DNA of 64,000 nt from Heterocephalus glaber (Eukaryota > Chordata > Mammalia > Rodentia > Bathyergidae), in the NCBI RefSeq assembly GCF_000247695.1, contig NW_004624776.1, forward strand, positions 16,610,532 through 16,674,531, given 5' to 3'. Under the pieces are notes generated by a model that was not told the origin of the DNA, made no database searches, and saw nothing but the letters and a program-made list of their open reading frames with translations. Shown here piece by piece: positions 1 to 11,690 of the stretch (position 1 is its first letter; the number at the start of each line of letters is the position of its first letter). Both the position numbers and the translations under genes were made by a program.

Positions 1-190
1 CCACACCATTACCATATGCTGTTATCAGTATTTTTTTTAATGCTATAATTTTTTTTACAGGCTGGCCTTGAACTCATGTAGCCCAGGCTGGCCTCAAACT
101 CATTGCAACCCTTCTGTCCATCTCCTGAGTGCTGAGATTATGGGCATGCATCACCACTCCTGGCTGTAATTTTTAATTTTACAAAAATGT
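1..190 (-). repeat. B1 SINE (core about 50-166)
   Basis: Antisense B1: AGGCTGGCCTTGAACTCATG, then GTGCTGAGATTATGGGCATG. Confidence 0.85.
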
Positions 191-310
191 GCATGCTGGG
201 CCTGCTGGTGCATGCACTTGGCAGGCTGAGGCAGGAGGATTGCAGCAAATTAGAGGTCAGATTGGGCTACGTAGTGAGGCCCTGTCAAAAACAAACAAAA
301 CAACAACAAA
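190..310 (+). repeat. B1 SINE
   Basis: GGCAGGCTGAGGCAGGAGGA ... GGGCTACGTAGTGAGGCCCT followed by an A-rich tail. Confidence 0.8.
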
Positions 311-2605
311 CAAAGGGCAGGCTCACTTTGTGTAGATTATTTTGGCTTTTTGTTGGAAAACTTGGTTGAATATCCAGTGATTCTTGGCTATTCACACCTG
401 GAAGTGATGCTCTAATGATGGATTAGAGGGACTGTGGGGTGGGCCTGTGGATTGAAGGGCTTTGTGGAGGAGCCGGGCTCCTCCCTGAAGACCCACAGTT
501 GTCTGTGTATAGACACCTGTCCCTGCTGCCTGCGGTTATTCAAAGGAGATTCCCAAAGGCATCAACACTTCTTTTTTCTTGGGGCTGTTACATAAAAGCC
601 AAGATGAGAAATGAAGCACAGCCATGGGATATGATTGAAAGTAGCTAGTACACTAGAGTGACCAAAAGCTCCATTTTGCTACTGTCACTGTTGTTTCCTT
701 AACACCGAATTATAAACATGTTCCCATGTCATTACATTTTGTTCTTCAGTGTTTAAAAAAAAGTTGTATTCCATGGGAATGATGGCAGACCTTTGCTCAC
801 CTGGGGACACTTAGTTTGTTTTTAATTTTTCCCTTGTCAGCAAAATTTAGAGATTCTTTTAATTAGCTCTTACTTTGCACCTAGGATAAGCATAAATTCT
901 TAGACATGATTTGCTGGGTTGAAAAAGTTGGTACCATTTGAGGGCGATGGTTTGACAGAGAACTAGAAGGAATTTGCAAGCACAGTTTGTGCACAGCTTC
1001 TGAGAGCAGAAGGGGCAGGAGAGAGGGAGGTGTAGGAGATGTACCACAGCAAGCACTGAGCAGAGTCCCCCAGGTCCTGCTGCCTCTCAGAAGCTCTCTG
1101 GCAGGGGAGCCGAGCCTGTGCAGGTTCACTTACTAAGCAGTTCCTGCTTGTCCAGCACAGTGGCTGAAAGCTCTGCTTCTTAACCAAGAGCTGACAGGAC
1201 AGGGAGCAATACTGTGAAGAAAGCAGGGCCCGGGACAAGCAACCTGCACCCTTGTTCACTCTTGGGTGCATCTGGTGATGATTGAGGGTGATGTGTTATA
1301 TTTCAACCATTTGCAAGAGCAGAGAATAATACACCATTTTCCACATTTGTTTCAGAGACTTTTAAGAGCAGTGCTCTGTGGCATGTGCCAGGGAGCCTGT
1401 GCTGTCCCACAGCCTCCCTGCCCCCACCCCAGGTAGCTGCTGTCCTCAGTCGATTCCTGCATCACACCCATGATCTGCACTTTTCCTGCAGAGACATGCT
1501 AGCCAATCTGAAGTAGTGTTCCAGTTTTTTCTTTTTAAATCTATACAGTATGGTTTTGCAACTTACTTTTTTTATTGATTATGTTTTGTACTTTATCCAT
1601 GCAGCTAGATGAGGCTGTGATTCATTTTGATTGGTGCACTGTGTCACACTGTCTAATGACCCCATCTTTGCACTATCCTGTTGATGTGTATTTCGAGCAT
1701 TTCTAGCTTTCCATTGCAAAAGGCACATTCTGCTGCCTGTCTCCTACTACTGTGTGGAGCTCACTAGTGGGCAGAAGTGGAGTTTCAGGTTGCAGATGAG
1801 CATCTTTAATTTCATGCATATTGTCACAGTGTTCCCTCTGGGACTGGATCAGTTCACCCTTTTTTCCTCAGTCAATCACTGCAGGATGTGTCTGTCCTTG
1901 CCAGAATTTGTTCATGTCAGGTATTTTGAATCTTACGCTAAAGGGTATGAAATACCCCTCATTTTAAAAAATGATTAATGACATTGGACTTCTTCTGACT
2001 GTTTGTGTTTGAATTCAGACTTTACCACTGGCTGTGTAAAACTTGGGAAATGATTACTTATTCAGATCCCCAGTTTCCTGGCTTTGGTAAAATGTGAATA
2101 TGCATATCTTCAAGGTCTGATGAGGGTTACAGACCATGTGTACACTTTCTGTTCCGATTTTGCCTCAGTCTTAAGTTTCTCCCAGCACCACCCACAGGGG
2201 TGGCCTCACCATGGAAGAGAGTTCAGTTCGATAGTCTGGAGCAGCAGGAGCAGTCAGAAAGGCCCTCGGGAACTGGGAGGACCCTCCTGAGAGCCCCAGC
2301 TGGAGTCCTGGGGCAGCCTCAGGGGTGTTGTGGTCAGTGCCTGGCAGCGGGCACACAGCAGTCACCATGTATCTCTGCCAGTGCACTGTCTGTTCACATA
2401 CATATTCTCCAAGAGCAGCCCCAGGGTGATCCTTCTAAAAACAAAAGTCAGAGCTTGTGCAGGAAACCCTCCCGAGGTTCTGTCTCACTTGGGTGACAAT
2501 CAGAGTCCTGTTGTGGCTTATATGATGAGTTCATGGTTTGTCAACAGTGAGTGATCAGCATAAGGGTCATTACCAGCATCTTGTGATGTTCTCATTTTCT
2601 TTTGT
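311..2605 (+). other. LATS2 intron sequence, no exon recognised
   Basis: No coding exon or RNA gene seen. The part at about 1500-1975 (ACAGTATGGTTTTGCAAC ... AGTGGGCAGAAGTGGAG) faintly resembles a very old antisense LINE 3' end; not firmly assigned. Confidence 0.5.
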
Positions 2606-2606
2606 T

Positions 2607-2694
2607 TTTTTTTTTTCTTGGTACTGGGGTTCAAACTCGGGTCCTTGAGCTTTCAAGGCAGGCAGCAGAACTACTGAGCTAGATCCCCCGCCCA
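2607..2694 (-). repeat. ID SINE
   Basis: T-tract, GGTACTGGGGTTCAAACTCG, GAGCTAGATCCCCCGCCC. Confidence 0.88.
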
Positions 2695-3769
2695 TTACTG
2701 GCATTTTGGAACTGTGAGGTAGAGCGAAATAGAAGTGTGCATCATGTCACCAGTGCTGAGTCAGTTACGTGCATGTGCACCGTTTCCATACAGAATACAT
2801 TTTTCCTGCTGTCACAGAGTAGCCTCAAACTAGCCCCACTCCACTCAGGCTCTACCCTGTGGCCTGCTCTGTTCTAGCCACACCGAACTCCATACTCCTT
2901 GAATACACTCGTACCCATCTCGAGGTCTTTGCAACGGCTGCCCCCACTTCTGTGAAAATCTTCAGGTCTCTGATGTCCCCATGTTAGAAGGGCCTTCTTC
3001 AGATAATCTTGATCCTTTATTAAGTAGTAAACCCCCCTCTAACACCCACATTTGGGTTTTGTCTCCTCAACACCTGGCATCTGGCATCCTATATATTTAT
3101 ATTTTTGTTACTTATCCTACTAAAATGTATGTTCCTCAGTTTTATTCACTGCCGTCCACTAGGCTGTGCGTATGGTGGGCCGACAGGAATGTATGTCTTG
3201 AAGGAAGGACAGAGGAGGAGGCTGGCAGTCAATGTTTCCCCAGTCTATTAGGGGCAGGTAGAGTCTAACCCTAGAAGTGCCATGTGGTAATGTCAGCGCG
3301 AGGGTAGTATGGGCAGAGGTCTGGTGTGTGAAACACTGAGAGGGCAGCTGTTTGGCTGGGTTTCAGAAGCACACTGGAGAGTGTCGTGGGAGGGTCAGGT
3401 TTGGGCCGAATCTCTGGGAGAGTGAAAGCAGGAGCAGGAGTGGTGACCACCTCGGGCACAGGAAGCCATGGAAGCAGAGCCTTTGCGCTGTTAGACTATT
3501 TCTGTGATGCATTTCCAAAAAGGCACCCCATGTGTGGCCCCCATGGCCAACCAGATGCTGCAGATATCCATGTGAGCGGGTAAGGGGTTGCCACCAAGGA
3601 GTGGCCCAGCTAAGAGAGCCAGCACCTGGGTTGAGGCATCAACAAGGTATGCGTGTATGTGTGTGTGTATCGATGGCATCTCTAAGGCTTTATTTCCTAA
3701 ATGAGGAGCACTACAAACTCATTTCAGAAGACAGAAGAAAAATACAAAGATCTAAAATTCACTGCTGAG
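2695..3769 (+). other. LATS2 intron, nothing recognised
   Basis: No exon-like or repeat-like structure that I can name; a short (GT)n-like stretch near 3650. Confidence 0.5.
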
Positions 3770-3915
3770 CCAGGCATGGTGGTGCATTCCTATAATCCCA
3801 GCACTCGGGAGGTTGAGGCAGTATGATTGCCACAAGTTTGAGGCCTGCCTGGCCTACATGGTGAGTTCAAGGGCAGCCTGAACTACGCAGCGAGACCCTG
3901 TCTCAATCAATTAGT
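3770..3915 (+). repeat. B1 SINE with internal duplication
   Basis: GCCAGGCATGGTGGTGCATT ... two copies of the CCTGGCCTACATGGTGAGTT-like unit ... GCGAGACCCTGTCTC. Confidence 0.92.
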
Positions 3916-4482
3916 AAATTCACAGCTGAGTCCACCATATGGGGTTGGTGGCAGTGTTCACATTTCCAGGCATTTCTGTCACTGCATCCTCATTACTAAT
4001 GATCCTCTTCTCAGTCAAGAAGCTTTGTGAGATGATTAGATTGGGAGGATAGGAGGCATGGAGTCTGTTGCTACATTCACCGACATGGACAGTGCTGGAG
4101 ATGGAGTCACTGTGCATGATCCTTTCTGTAATTTCAGAGGGAGGCACCTTTTAGACTTGTTCCCCAGATAGGGAATTATATCAGTTGCAGGCCCCTTGTT
4201 TCGGAAACCCACCTATCCATTTTTCCATGTGTCTCTATCTCTCTGTCTCTCATACCCACATGCCAACTCTGTCCCTGGCTGGGTATGACTGTGCAGGCCA
4301 AGGTGGCCTGGCCTTTGTTTGTCTAGGACATGGTCTACCAGCAAGGTGTATCCTCTAAGATTTCATGTCAGCATCAGAGAGTATAAGAAATTCCAGCTTC
4401 TTACAAACCTTAAAGCCTTAAAGAAAATGATGAAAAGTGAAAGCTGTTGCAGAGATTCTGAGCCTTTGGAAATATGAATTAA
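3916..4482 (+). other. LATS2 intron, nothing recognised
   Basis: No coding, RNA or repeat signal that I can support. Confidence 0.5.
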
Positions 4483-4495
4483 AAAGTTAAACTCC

Positions 4496-4576
4496 TGCCA
4501 GGGATTTAGCTCAGTGGTTCCGCTGCCGGCCTGTCAAGCGCAAAGTCCCAAGTTCAATCCCTGGTACCAAAAAAAG
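4496..4576 (+). repeat. ID SINE
   Basis: CAGGGATTTAGCTCAGTGG ... AAGTTCAATCCCTGGTACC plus an A-tail; flanked by AAGTTAAACTCCT copies (4484 and 4577). Confidence 0.92.
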
Positions 4577-4589
4577 AAGTTAAACTCCT

Positions 4590-4700
4590 CAGAAGGCTGA
4601 GATGGGAGAATCATTTGAGCTCAGGGGTTTGAAACCAGCCTGGTCAACATAGTGAGACCCCATTTCAAAAAAAAAGGAGGGAGAAAGAAAGAAAAAAAAG
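4590..4700 (+). repeat. B1-like SINE (diverged)
   Basis: AGAAGGCTGAGATGGGAGAA ... GGTCAACATAGTGAGACCCC then an A/G-rich tail; followed by a third AAAGTTAAACTCC copy at 4701-4713. Confidence 0.8.
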
Positions 4701-5097
4701 AAAGTTAAACTCCCAGTATGTATCTATGTCAAAGTTACAAATTCATACTATAGCTTTTTCAGAAAAATATGTAGAAATTTAACCATGTGGCCAGGGAATC
4801 TCAAATTTCACCACCATATGTCACAACTAAAACATTTGTACATTCCACCAAATTACACAATGGAAATTAGCAGATTACTGTCTTCATTCTTGGATGAACC
4901 TCCTGCTTTCTGGGTTTTCCAGTTTACTTGATAACATTTTGAAATAACTATAGGGAAGCGAGCTCTGTGCAATATGCACCAAGCACCCCTGCTCTTGGCA
5001 TTCATGGGCTGACTGTCCCCAACAACAAGAGACACCAGAGCACAGAAGGCTGCCGAGCACCAGACCAACAAAAATAGCTTCTCATTGAAAAGCGAAG

Positions 5098-5205
5098 GAG
5101 CTGGGTGCAGTGGCACATACCTGTAGTGCAAGCTACTTGGGAAGCTATAGTGAGAGGATTCTTGAGCCCAGGCATTCAAGGCAACAGCAAGACCCTGTCA
5201 ATGAT
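5098..5205 (+). repeat. B1-like SINE (old, monomeric)
   Basis: AGCTGGGTGCAGTGGCACAT ... GGCAACAGCAAGACCCTGTC. Confidence 0.8.
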
Positions 5206-6962
5206 TGCAGTCAGTTAAATAAAACCAACTGGAAGGCAAAGGAGCAGGTGGCAGGTTTCTGAAGGTCAGAGAAGCAGAGGGTCTGGGTGTGTAGGCCTGT
5301 GTGCTGTTTCCAAGTAGATCTTCTGGTAGAGAGGGTAGCAGGCAGCATTTGTCTGGAAGTGAAGAGCAGCTAGTCTTCTCTTCCCACATGCTCAGCCGAC
5401 TGAAATCCAGGAGCCAGGCTTGGCTGGTGGCCTACACGGGAGAAGTCTGTTCTTCCAGAGGCACATTAGGACGGACTGTGCTTTGGCTCTGACAACTCCA
5501 CAGCTTGTTTTCTTGCTCACTCAGTACCCAGGGATAGTACAAGGCTGTCCTTTCCAAACGCAGTCTCACTGTAACAAGGAACTTAGGTGGTGAGATGATC
5601 CTGCCATAGGGGTCAGCCTGCCATCCTCTTCTCAGGGATGGGGATGGCGGGCCTACAGACAGTCCTGGGAAGTGGCCACCTTCAGGAACTTGGAGCCTGT
5701 CACAGGCACAGTTTTCTTTCTCCTCTTACTAATCAGCGACCTCCCTGCCTCTCTCTCAGGCTACCATCCAACACTCTTCTTGCTATGAGTTTTCTCTCCC
5801 CAGCCTCATGGTCAGAACAGATCTTTTCCTTTATGAAGACCTGTCAAGGTAAAGTCCCCAGCAAGAGTGTGAATTAAAACTGCAATTAATTCCTTTCCTA
5901 ATTCTGCTCTCTCACACTGATCTTTGAGTGCTGGGGGACAAGTGGCCAGATGGCCTTTGTCTTACCTTTCTATAGTATCTATCTTCATCAGGGTCAAGGG
6001 CTGCCTTGGGAATTCAGAGCAGAGTTTACAGATGAGCGCTCATCAGGCAAGGCCTTCCCGACTTCCGCCTGAGGCGGATCTGAAGCCCTGGCCAGCAGGC
6101 GGCACCAGGAGGCTGCTCTGGCTTCTCTGCACCTGTTGAGACACGCCAGGTCCAGTCAGGGTTTGCTCTCTCAGGCTATGCTGTCCATTCCTGGCTGCCA
6201 CACACTTGGCCTTCCAGACATGCTTCAGCTCCTTTTTCAAGCACTGCCTCCCTGATTAGGTGGTAGATTTTCTTTTGTGTCAGGAAAACATGGACCCATA
6301 TGTAGCTGGCAGGTGGTTCCTAGGATTTTCCCATCCGAGGGACTGACTTGTTTCCGTCTGCGGTGCACCTCTCCTTTGATGTCTGCCCAGGCCTCTGGCT
6401 TCCCCCACGCACTCACAACACAGGCTGGCTCAGGCTCTGTGTGGTGACGCGGGCCTAGTCACACCTGATCTCCTTCTTCACTTTCATTTTCTTGGGAAGT
6501 AGAGATTGTTTCTTGTGTAAGTGAGGCATGGTGAGGGCCAGGCAGATTTAGGGTGTCGGCTCATGTGTTGGTGAGTTGTGCCTGATGTCCTCCTTACCTG
6601 CTGTCATGCCTTGGCAGGATAGGCTTTGGAGGGGATGGAATCCTGCCTGGCCAAGCTTTTGTGCCGTCTCGAGTGGGCATAGGCTTTCCTGGGGATGTGA
6701 GAGCACAAGGGGCCCCCTGAGAAGCTGGGCAGGCTATTGGGCAGGACTGGAGCAAGAGTCACCACTTGTCTCCTCTGCCCAGGACCTCCACGCATGTGCA
6801 AACACTCAGGCACACGGTGCTCATCAGTGCCCAAGGCTGATGCTTTACAGAACGCTGAAATGAATGGGGTTTATACTGTTAAGGTTGATTCTCCCACCCT
6901 TTCTGGAAGCATTTTTTAAGAAGTGCTTTTATGTGTTATAGTCTATTGTATATTCTATTGGC
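5206..6962 (+). other. LATS2 intron, nothing recognised
   Basis: Mixed-composition sequence. Short open frames (e.g. 5638-5877, 6576-6863) lack recognisable domains or splice context. Confidence 0.5.
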
Positions 6963-7081
6963 TTTTTTTTTTTAAACACGATCTTGCTACATAGTCCAGG
7001 CTGGCCTTGAACTCATGGCAATCCTCTTGCTCCAGCCTTCTGAGTGCCAGGATTACAGGCATGTGCTACTATTCCTGGCTT
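6963..7081 (-). repeat. B1 SINE
   Basis: T-tract then CGATCTTGCTACATAGTCC ... GATTACAGGCATGTGCTACT. Confidence 0.9.
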
Positions 7082-7090
7082 TCTTTCTTC

Positions 7091-7150
7091 CTCCTCCCAC
7101 CTCTCCTCCTCCTCCTCCTCCTCCTTCTCCTCCTCCTCCTCCTCCTCTCA
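7091..7150. repeat. (CTC)n microsatellite
   Basis: About 18 near-perfect CTC units just beyond the B1 at 6963-7081. Confidence 0.9.
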
Positions 7151-7220
7151 CTTGCCTCTCTGTCCTTCTGGGAATTGAATCCTGAGCCTTTGCACTGTGC
7201 TACATCAGTCTTTTTCTTTT

Positions 7221-7311
7221 CTCTTCTTTTTTTTTAAGACAGGGTCTTGCTAAGTTGCCCTGGATGGACTTAAAATTGAGAGCTTCCTGTCTCAGCCTCC
7301 TAGAGTGTGGT
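7221..7311 (-). repeat. B1 SINE fragment
   Basis: AAGACAGGGTCTTGCTAAGT ... CTGTCTCAGCCTCCTAGAGT. Confidence 0.8.
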
Positions 7312-7385
7312 AGACCTGATAATAATAGCTATCCCTAAGAGTTTAGCAAACCTTTAATAACAAAAGCTCTTTAAAAATATAATAA

Positions 7386-7507
7386 TAGCCAGGTGAAATC
7401 TCGGCAACTGGGAGGATTGCTGCTAGTTCAAGGCCAACCTGGGCTACGCAGTGAGTTTAAGGCCAGCTTGAACTACATAGTGAGACCCTTTCTCAAAAAA
7501 GAAAAAA
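7386..7507 (+). repeat. B1 SINE, 5' truncated
   Basis: TTCAAGGCCAACCTGGGCTA ... CTACATAGTGAGACCCTTTC and an A-tail. Confidence 0.88.
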
Positions 7508-8504
7508 CCAAATATATATGTCACATATATTATATACCCGTAATAGTAATAATTTTGTAGTCAAATACTTACCCAACCAAATATTTGTTTAAGGTTTGTA
7601 AAGACAGAAGACCATATAAACAGGGAGAACTTATTGCTGAATATACATGCAGTCACATTTTGACAAATGTAAAGTAGGTGTTTTATTATTGAGATCAGAC
7701 CTAATAGAATATAGTGGCACAAAATCAGGTTTAGGGTTTTACATTTCACTGATCACACCAGCAATCAATATTTGGATAATAATCGTATTTTCTGGTAAAG
7801 TATTTCGTAGCATTTTGTTAAATGTCTGTGTTAATAATAATGTAAATTTAACTTTTCAGAAAACTTCCTGATCTTAACAGCAAATTGAGTTTATTTGGAC
7901 AAAAGCTTAGGAATTCAAACCACTCAAAATTGAAGATAAACAGGTGCATATATTTTCCAGATGATACTCCGCAAAGGAAGAGGTCAAGTCAAGGATCAGT
8001 TCCTGCTGGTTGGGTAGTGAGCCACCCTATGTGGCTCACAGACAGCTGTGGCTTACTGTTCTGGCCCATGCTTAGCTGAGCACCACTGGGCAGTGGCCGT
8101 TCCTGAGCTCTCCACTGTGGCTGGACCTGCAGTGGCGCCAAGGGAGCTGCTCAGCCTGCTGGGCTCTCCAGCCCATTAAAGCCAAGGAGGGGAATGGAAA
8201 CACCCAGCCTTCCTGAGGGGTAGCCAAGACTGCAGGGTCGCCTCCACATCGTTCCGTCAATCAGGCCAATCACGAAGCTGCAGCCTGTGCACAGAGGGTG
8301 GAGGAATGTCTGGCACTTAGTTTTGGACACTAGCAAAGTCAGGGATGCAAGGATAGAAACATAGGACCCAGGACCCCTGCAACTGAGTGTGGGATATAAA
8401 AGCTAATAGAGTGTGTGACGTTGCCATGGAATGGATTGCATACCTCTGCCCACCTAGACCAGTGGCTGCAAAAGTCAAATCTTATTTCAGCAAACCTCTC
8501 TCTC
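7508..8504 (+). other. LATS2 intron, nothing recognised
   Basis: AT-rich first half and mixed second half; no exon or named repeat supported. Confidence 0.5.
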
Positions 8505-8594
8505 TTTTTTAAAATTTTTTGGTACCGGGGATTGAACTCAGGACCTTGTGCTTGCAAGGCAGGTGTGGTGCCACCGAGCTAAATCCCTGGCCCT
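8505..8594 (-). repeat. ID SINE
   Basis: TTTTGGTACCGGGGATTGAA ... GAGCTAAATCCCTGGCCC. Confidence 0.9.
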
Positions 8595-8719
8595 AGAAAA
8601 CATCTCTTGAGGTCATGGAGTTTTAGAGTTGGAAGGAACTTGGGGATTAACTTGTGAAGTCTTAGCAAACCCTCTCATTGGCCGCAACTGTGACCTGAAG
8701 AACTTTCAGGTTTCCCTGA

Positions 8720-8935
8720 AGCCTGGCTGGAATACAAAGAGAAGGAGTGGCTGCTGCTCCCTGGCTGCCCTTCCATGGGATGGTTTCCTCCGCGGTGCCC
8801 CTCTGCAGTACCGCCCTGCCTTGGAGCCAGCCAACTATGGGCTGAGACCTCCACGAACTGGGAGCCTAAATCAACTTCTCCTTTGTGGGTGTTGGGCGTG
8901 TTGTCCCAGCAACAAGAAAGTAATGAAGACGTAGA
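8720..8935 (+). repeat. MaLR-type LTR, 3' part
   Basis: AACTATGGGCTGAGACCTCC ... GTGTTGGGCGTGTTGTCCC ... AACAAGAAAGTAATGAAGAC parallels the 3' half of 9492-9878. Confidence 0.7.
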
Positions 8936-9491
8936 TAATTAACTACTTGACAGCTTACCCCAGACACCAGTGCGTTTGTTTACGTACTGATGATCCCTAG
9001 CACTGCTCAGGCAGGCATCATGTCAACCAGTCGATTCTTGTATTGAATAAATTTGATAGAATTGTCATTTTATGTTTCCTGTATCTTATAAAAATTAACA
9101 AAAAATATGCAATTTTGGATCATCCTGTATATTGAAATAATTGGACTGGTAAGTGGTTGAGTGTAATTCTTCTAAATTAGCCTGAGAATAAACTTCAAGA
9201 AGTAAAATTTATGAAATCAAGGTATAAAAATTTAATAATTTTTAATAAGTGATTTTATAGTTTCTGCTGTCATCAGAAATATATAGTTGTGAAGTTTTGC
9301 CAACCCACTTATTTTATGATTACTAATTTTATTTTGGTGTTAACATCGGTTATTAAATGCTATTTTATTTTATGAGTGTTTTTTGATCACTGGCAAGGCT
9401 GACAGTTTTTCATCTTGGTTTAGTTTTAGGCCAAATTTCTTCATCCTCTACCTGTAAATTACTTTTTAAAATTTATTTTTCCCTAGAAGTG
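8936..9491 (+). other. AT-rich LATS2 intron segment, nothing recognised
   Basis: Very AT-rich, flanked by two related LTR copies. It could be internal sequence of an old LTR element, but I see no gag/pol similarity. Confidence 0.4.
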
Positions 9492-9878
9492 TGTTATGGC
9501 TTGCATTTAGATTTCCCCCAGATCCTCATGTGGTCACAGGTGGGGAGTTTCGAAGGTGGCTGAATCTAGATTTGTGATTTGGGGATTGAGTGGGATGCTG
9601 GGATTAAGGGTGCTTCGTCCTGCATGTGGGTGGCACCACCCAAAAGGCAAGTAGCCTGGATAGACTATAAGAGGAAAGAAAGAAGCTGCTACTGCTTCTT
9701 GCTGCTTTGCTATCTCCTGCCTGCTTGCCATGGACTGTTTCTCCTCTGTGATGCCCCTCTGCCTTGCCGCCACCCAGCTATAGATAGAAACCTACAAACT
9801 GAGCTGAAATAAAGCTTTCCTCCTTTAACTTTAGGTGTTGGGTATTTTGTCTCAGCAACAAGAAAAGTAACTAAGACA
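9492..9878 (+). repeat. MaLR-type LTR, apparently complete
   Basis: Starts TGTTATGGCTTGCATTTAG and ends AGAAAAGTAACTAAGACA. It contains GAGCTGAAATAAAGC (poly(A) signal). The start and end follow the MaLR LTR pattern, and the element matches 56985-57410 along its length. Confidence 0.75.
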
Positions 9879-10098
9879 AAGCAGTAAGCGTTTCTGCTCC
9901 TCCAGCATTCACTGGAGAACACATTAAGATGAGGGGCGGTGGCTTTCCCAGCGGGCCTTATAGGCCACCGTCAGGGGCTGAAACTTCTGCTCCCTGCACT
10001 GATGTGAAGTAATAACTGATTTTTCTTCCCTGTGCATCTGTTGAAAGTGCAAAGATTGCTTCCATTTTTCTTTACTTTGTTTGCCAGACGTAGCTTGA

Positions 10099-10142
<44 letters not shown>

Positions 10143-10154
10143 GCGCGCGCACAA
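10099..10154. repeat. (CA)n with (CG)n end, alternating purine-pyrimidine tract
   Basis: An uninterrupted 56-bp alternating tract: GCGCACAC..., about 20 CA units, then (CG)5 and CACA. Confidence 0.95.
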
Positions 10155-11495
10155 AAGCAGCTATCGAGAGCCTGTGTGGAGGCTCTTGCTTCTCTTCAGG
10201 AAGTACAGAGAAGAGTGGGCACCTGTGAGTCACACTCGCCCCGCCTGGGGCTGTGTTTGTGATGAAGGCCTGACAACTAGCAGCAGGATGCAGCGAAACA
10301 CTGTGTTGCACTTTACTTCCAAGGAGCCCCTGGAACCCTTTCAGGGAATGAAGCGCAGGCCCGGCCCTCAAGGGACAGTGGGGACCTGAGTAGAGACCTC
10401 TGCTACTGACCGGACCTCCTTTTATTTCCCCTGCCCCAACCTGGGGAGCAGCACCAGCCCGAAATGCTGGGCTCCTTGCTTCTTTCTTCTCCCTTCTCCC
10501 TCTCTGTTCTTGTCAAGAAGTCTAGTGCTTTGGGCCCCATGACAGCAAGGCCACCACTGCCCTGCAGCCCACCACCTCAGCCACCCTCTCCCTTCCTGTC
10601 TTCTGTGAACTGAAGCCTGAAGTTCTGTGAGAGAGGCCGAGGCACGGGCAGACACAGACAAGAGGCCCTGGGAAACTGGCAAGTCAGAGCACTCCATTTC
10701 TAGGTTTTCAGCCCAGCTTCATGTTGGAATGTTAAAATGCAGGGACATGGCTGTGGTAACATTTGGAAAACGCTTCCTCAACAGGAAGGGGTGGGAGAGA
10801 ATCTCCATAGGAAATTCCTTCCTTCATACATAATAATTTGTCACTGAATTTAAATTACTCTGTCACGTAGTGATGTCTGTAAAACTGTTTCATGCATAGA
10901 AAGTACAAGCCCAGCTCCTAGGAGACTGTACAATTAGTGCAATTGTAGGAGCAGATGTGCCTCCCACAGCTGACCCTGCAGGCCTTGCTCATGGTGGGGA
11001 CACATGCAGTGGAGAAAGGGTGGCATCGGCAGGAAAGCAGAGGCTCCTTCCTAGTGGGCATCCAGAGTGACAGCCTCCTGGGTGATGGTCCCCACCCCAT
11101 CTTGTGGGCAGCAGAGCTGGTGGGGCAGGCTTCCTAGGGGACACCCCAGGTGCAGGAGGTGTGGGCAGGGCAAGGAAGACATGGAATTGGTGATCGGCCA
11201 CATCAGGGGCCCAGGTGATCCCAGGGAGATCTCTGCAGCTGGCCAGGGGCCCTACACGTGAGAGCACTGCTCCAAGGTTCTGGCACGGTGGCAAGAGAGC
11301 AGTGGCAACAGGCCCCATGCCTAGGCCATTCTGCTAAACTGCCTCTGTGCCTGCCACCCTCCCCTCAGCCAGTAGGTGGGCAAATCCCATAGGTTCCAGG
11401 CTTCGTTGTGACTTGAACCAGTTTCCAGAGATCACCCCTTTGTCAATAAAATGTAAAAGAAATCTCTTGGGAAAGACACTTGAGATATAGATGTT
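10155..11495 (+). other. LATS2 intron, nothing recognised
   Basis: GC-moderate unique-looking sequence; the short open frames on both strands overlap one another and lack recognisable domains. Confidence 0.5.
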
Positions 11496-11508
11496 AAAAA
11501 CAGCTTTT

Positions 11509-11591
11509 TTTTTTTCCTGGTACTGGGGATCGAACTTGGGACCTTGTGCTTGCGAGGCAGGTGGTGGAACCACTGAGCTAAATCCCCAGCC
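11509..11591 (-). repeat. ID SINE with 13-bp target duplication
   Basis: GGTACTGGGGATCGAACTTG ... GAGCTAAATCCCCAGCC; AAAAACAGCTTTT at 11496-11508 and 11592-11604. Confidence 0.95.
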
Positions 11592-11611
11592 AAAAACAGC
11601 TTTTAATAGCT

Positions 11612-11690
11612 CACTCAGCTGAGGGAGTAGCTCCCAGTGGTAGTGGGCCTAGTGTGCATGAGGCTCTGGGTTCCATGCCTAGCACATCCA
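11612..11690 (+). repeat. Diverged ID-like SINE
   Basis: GGGAGTAGCTCCCAGTGGTA ... GGCTCTGGGTTCCATGCCTA; an older tRNA-like body next to the younger ID. Confidence 0.55.
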
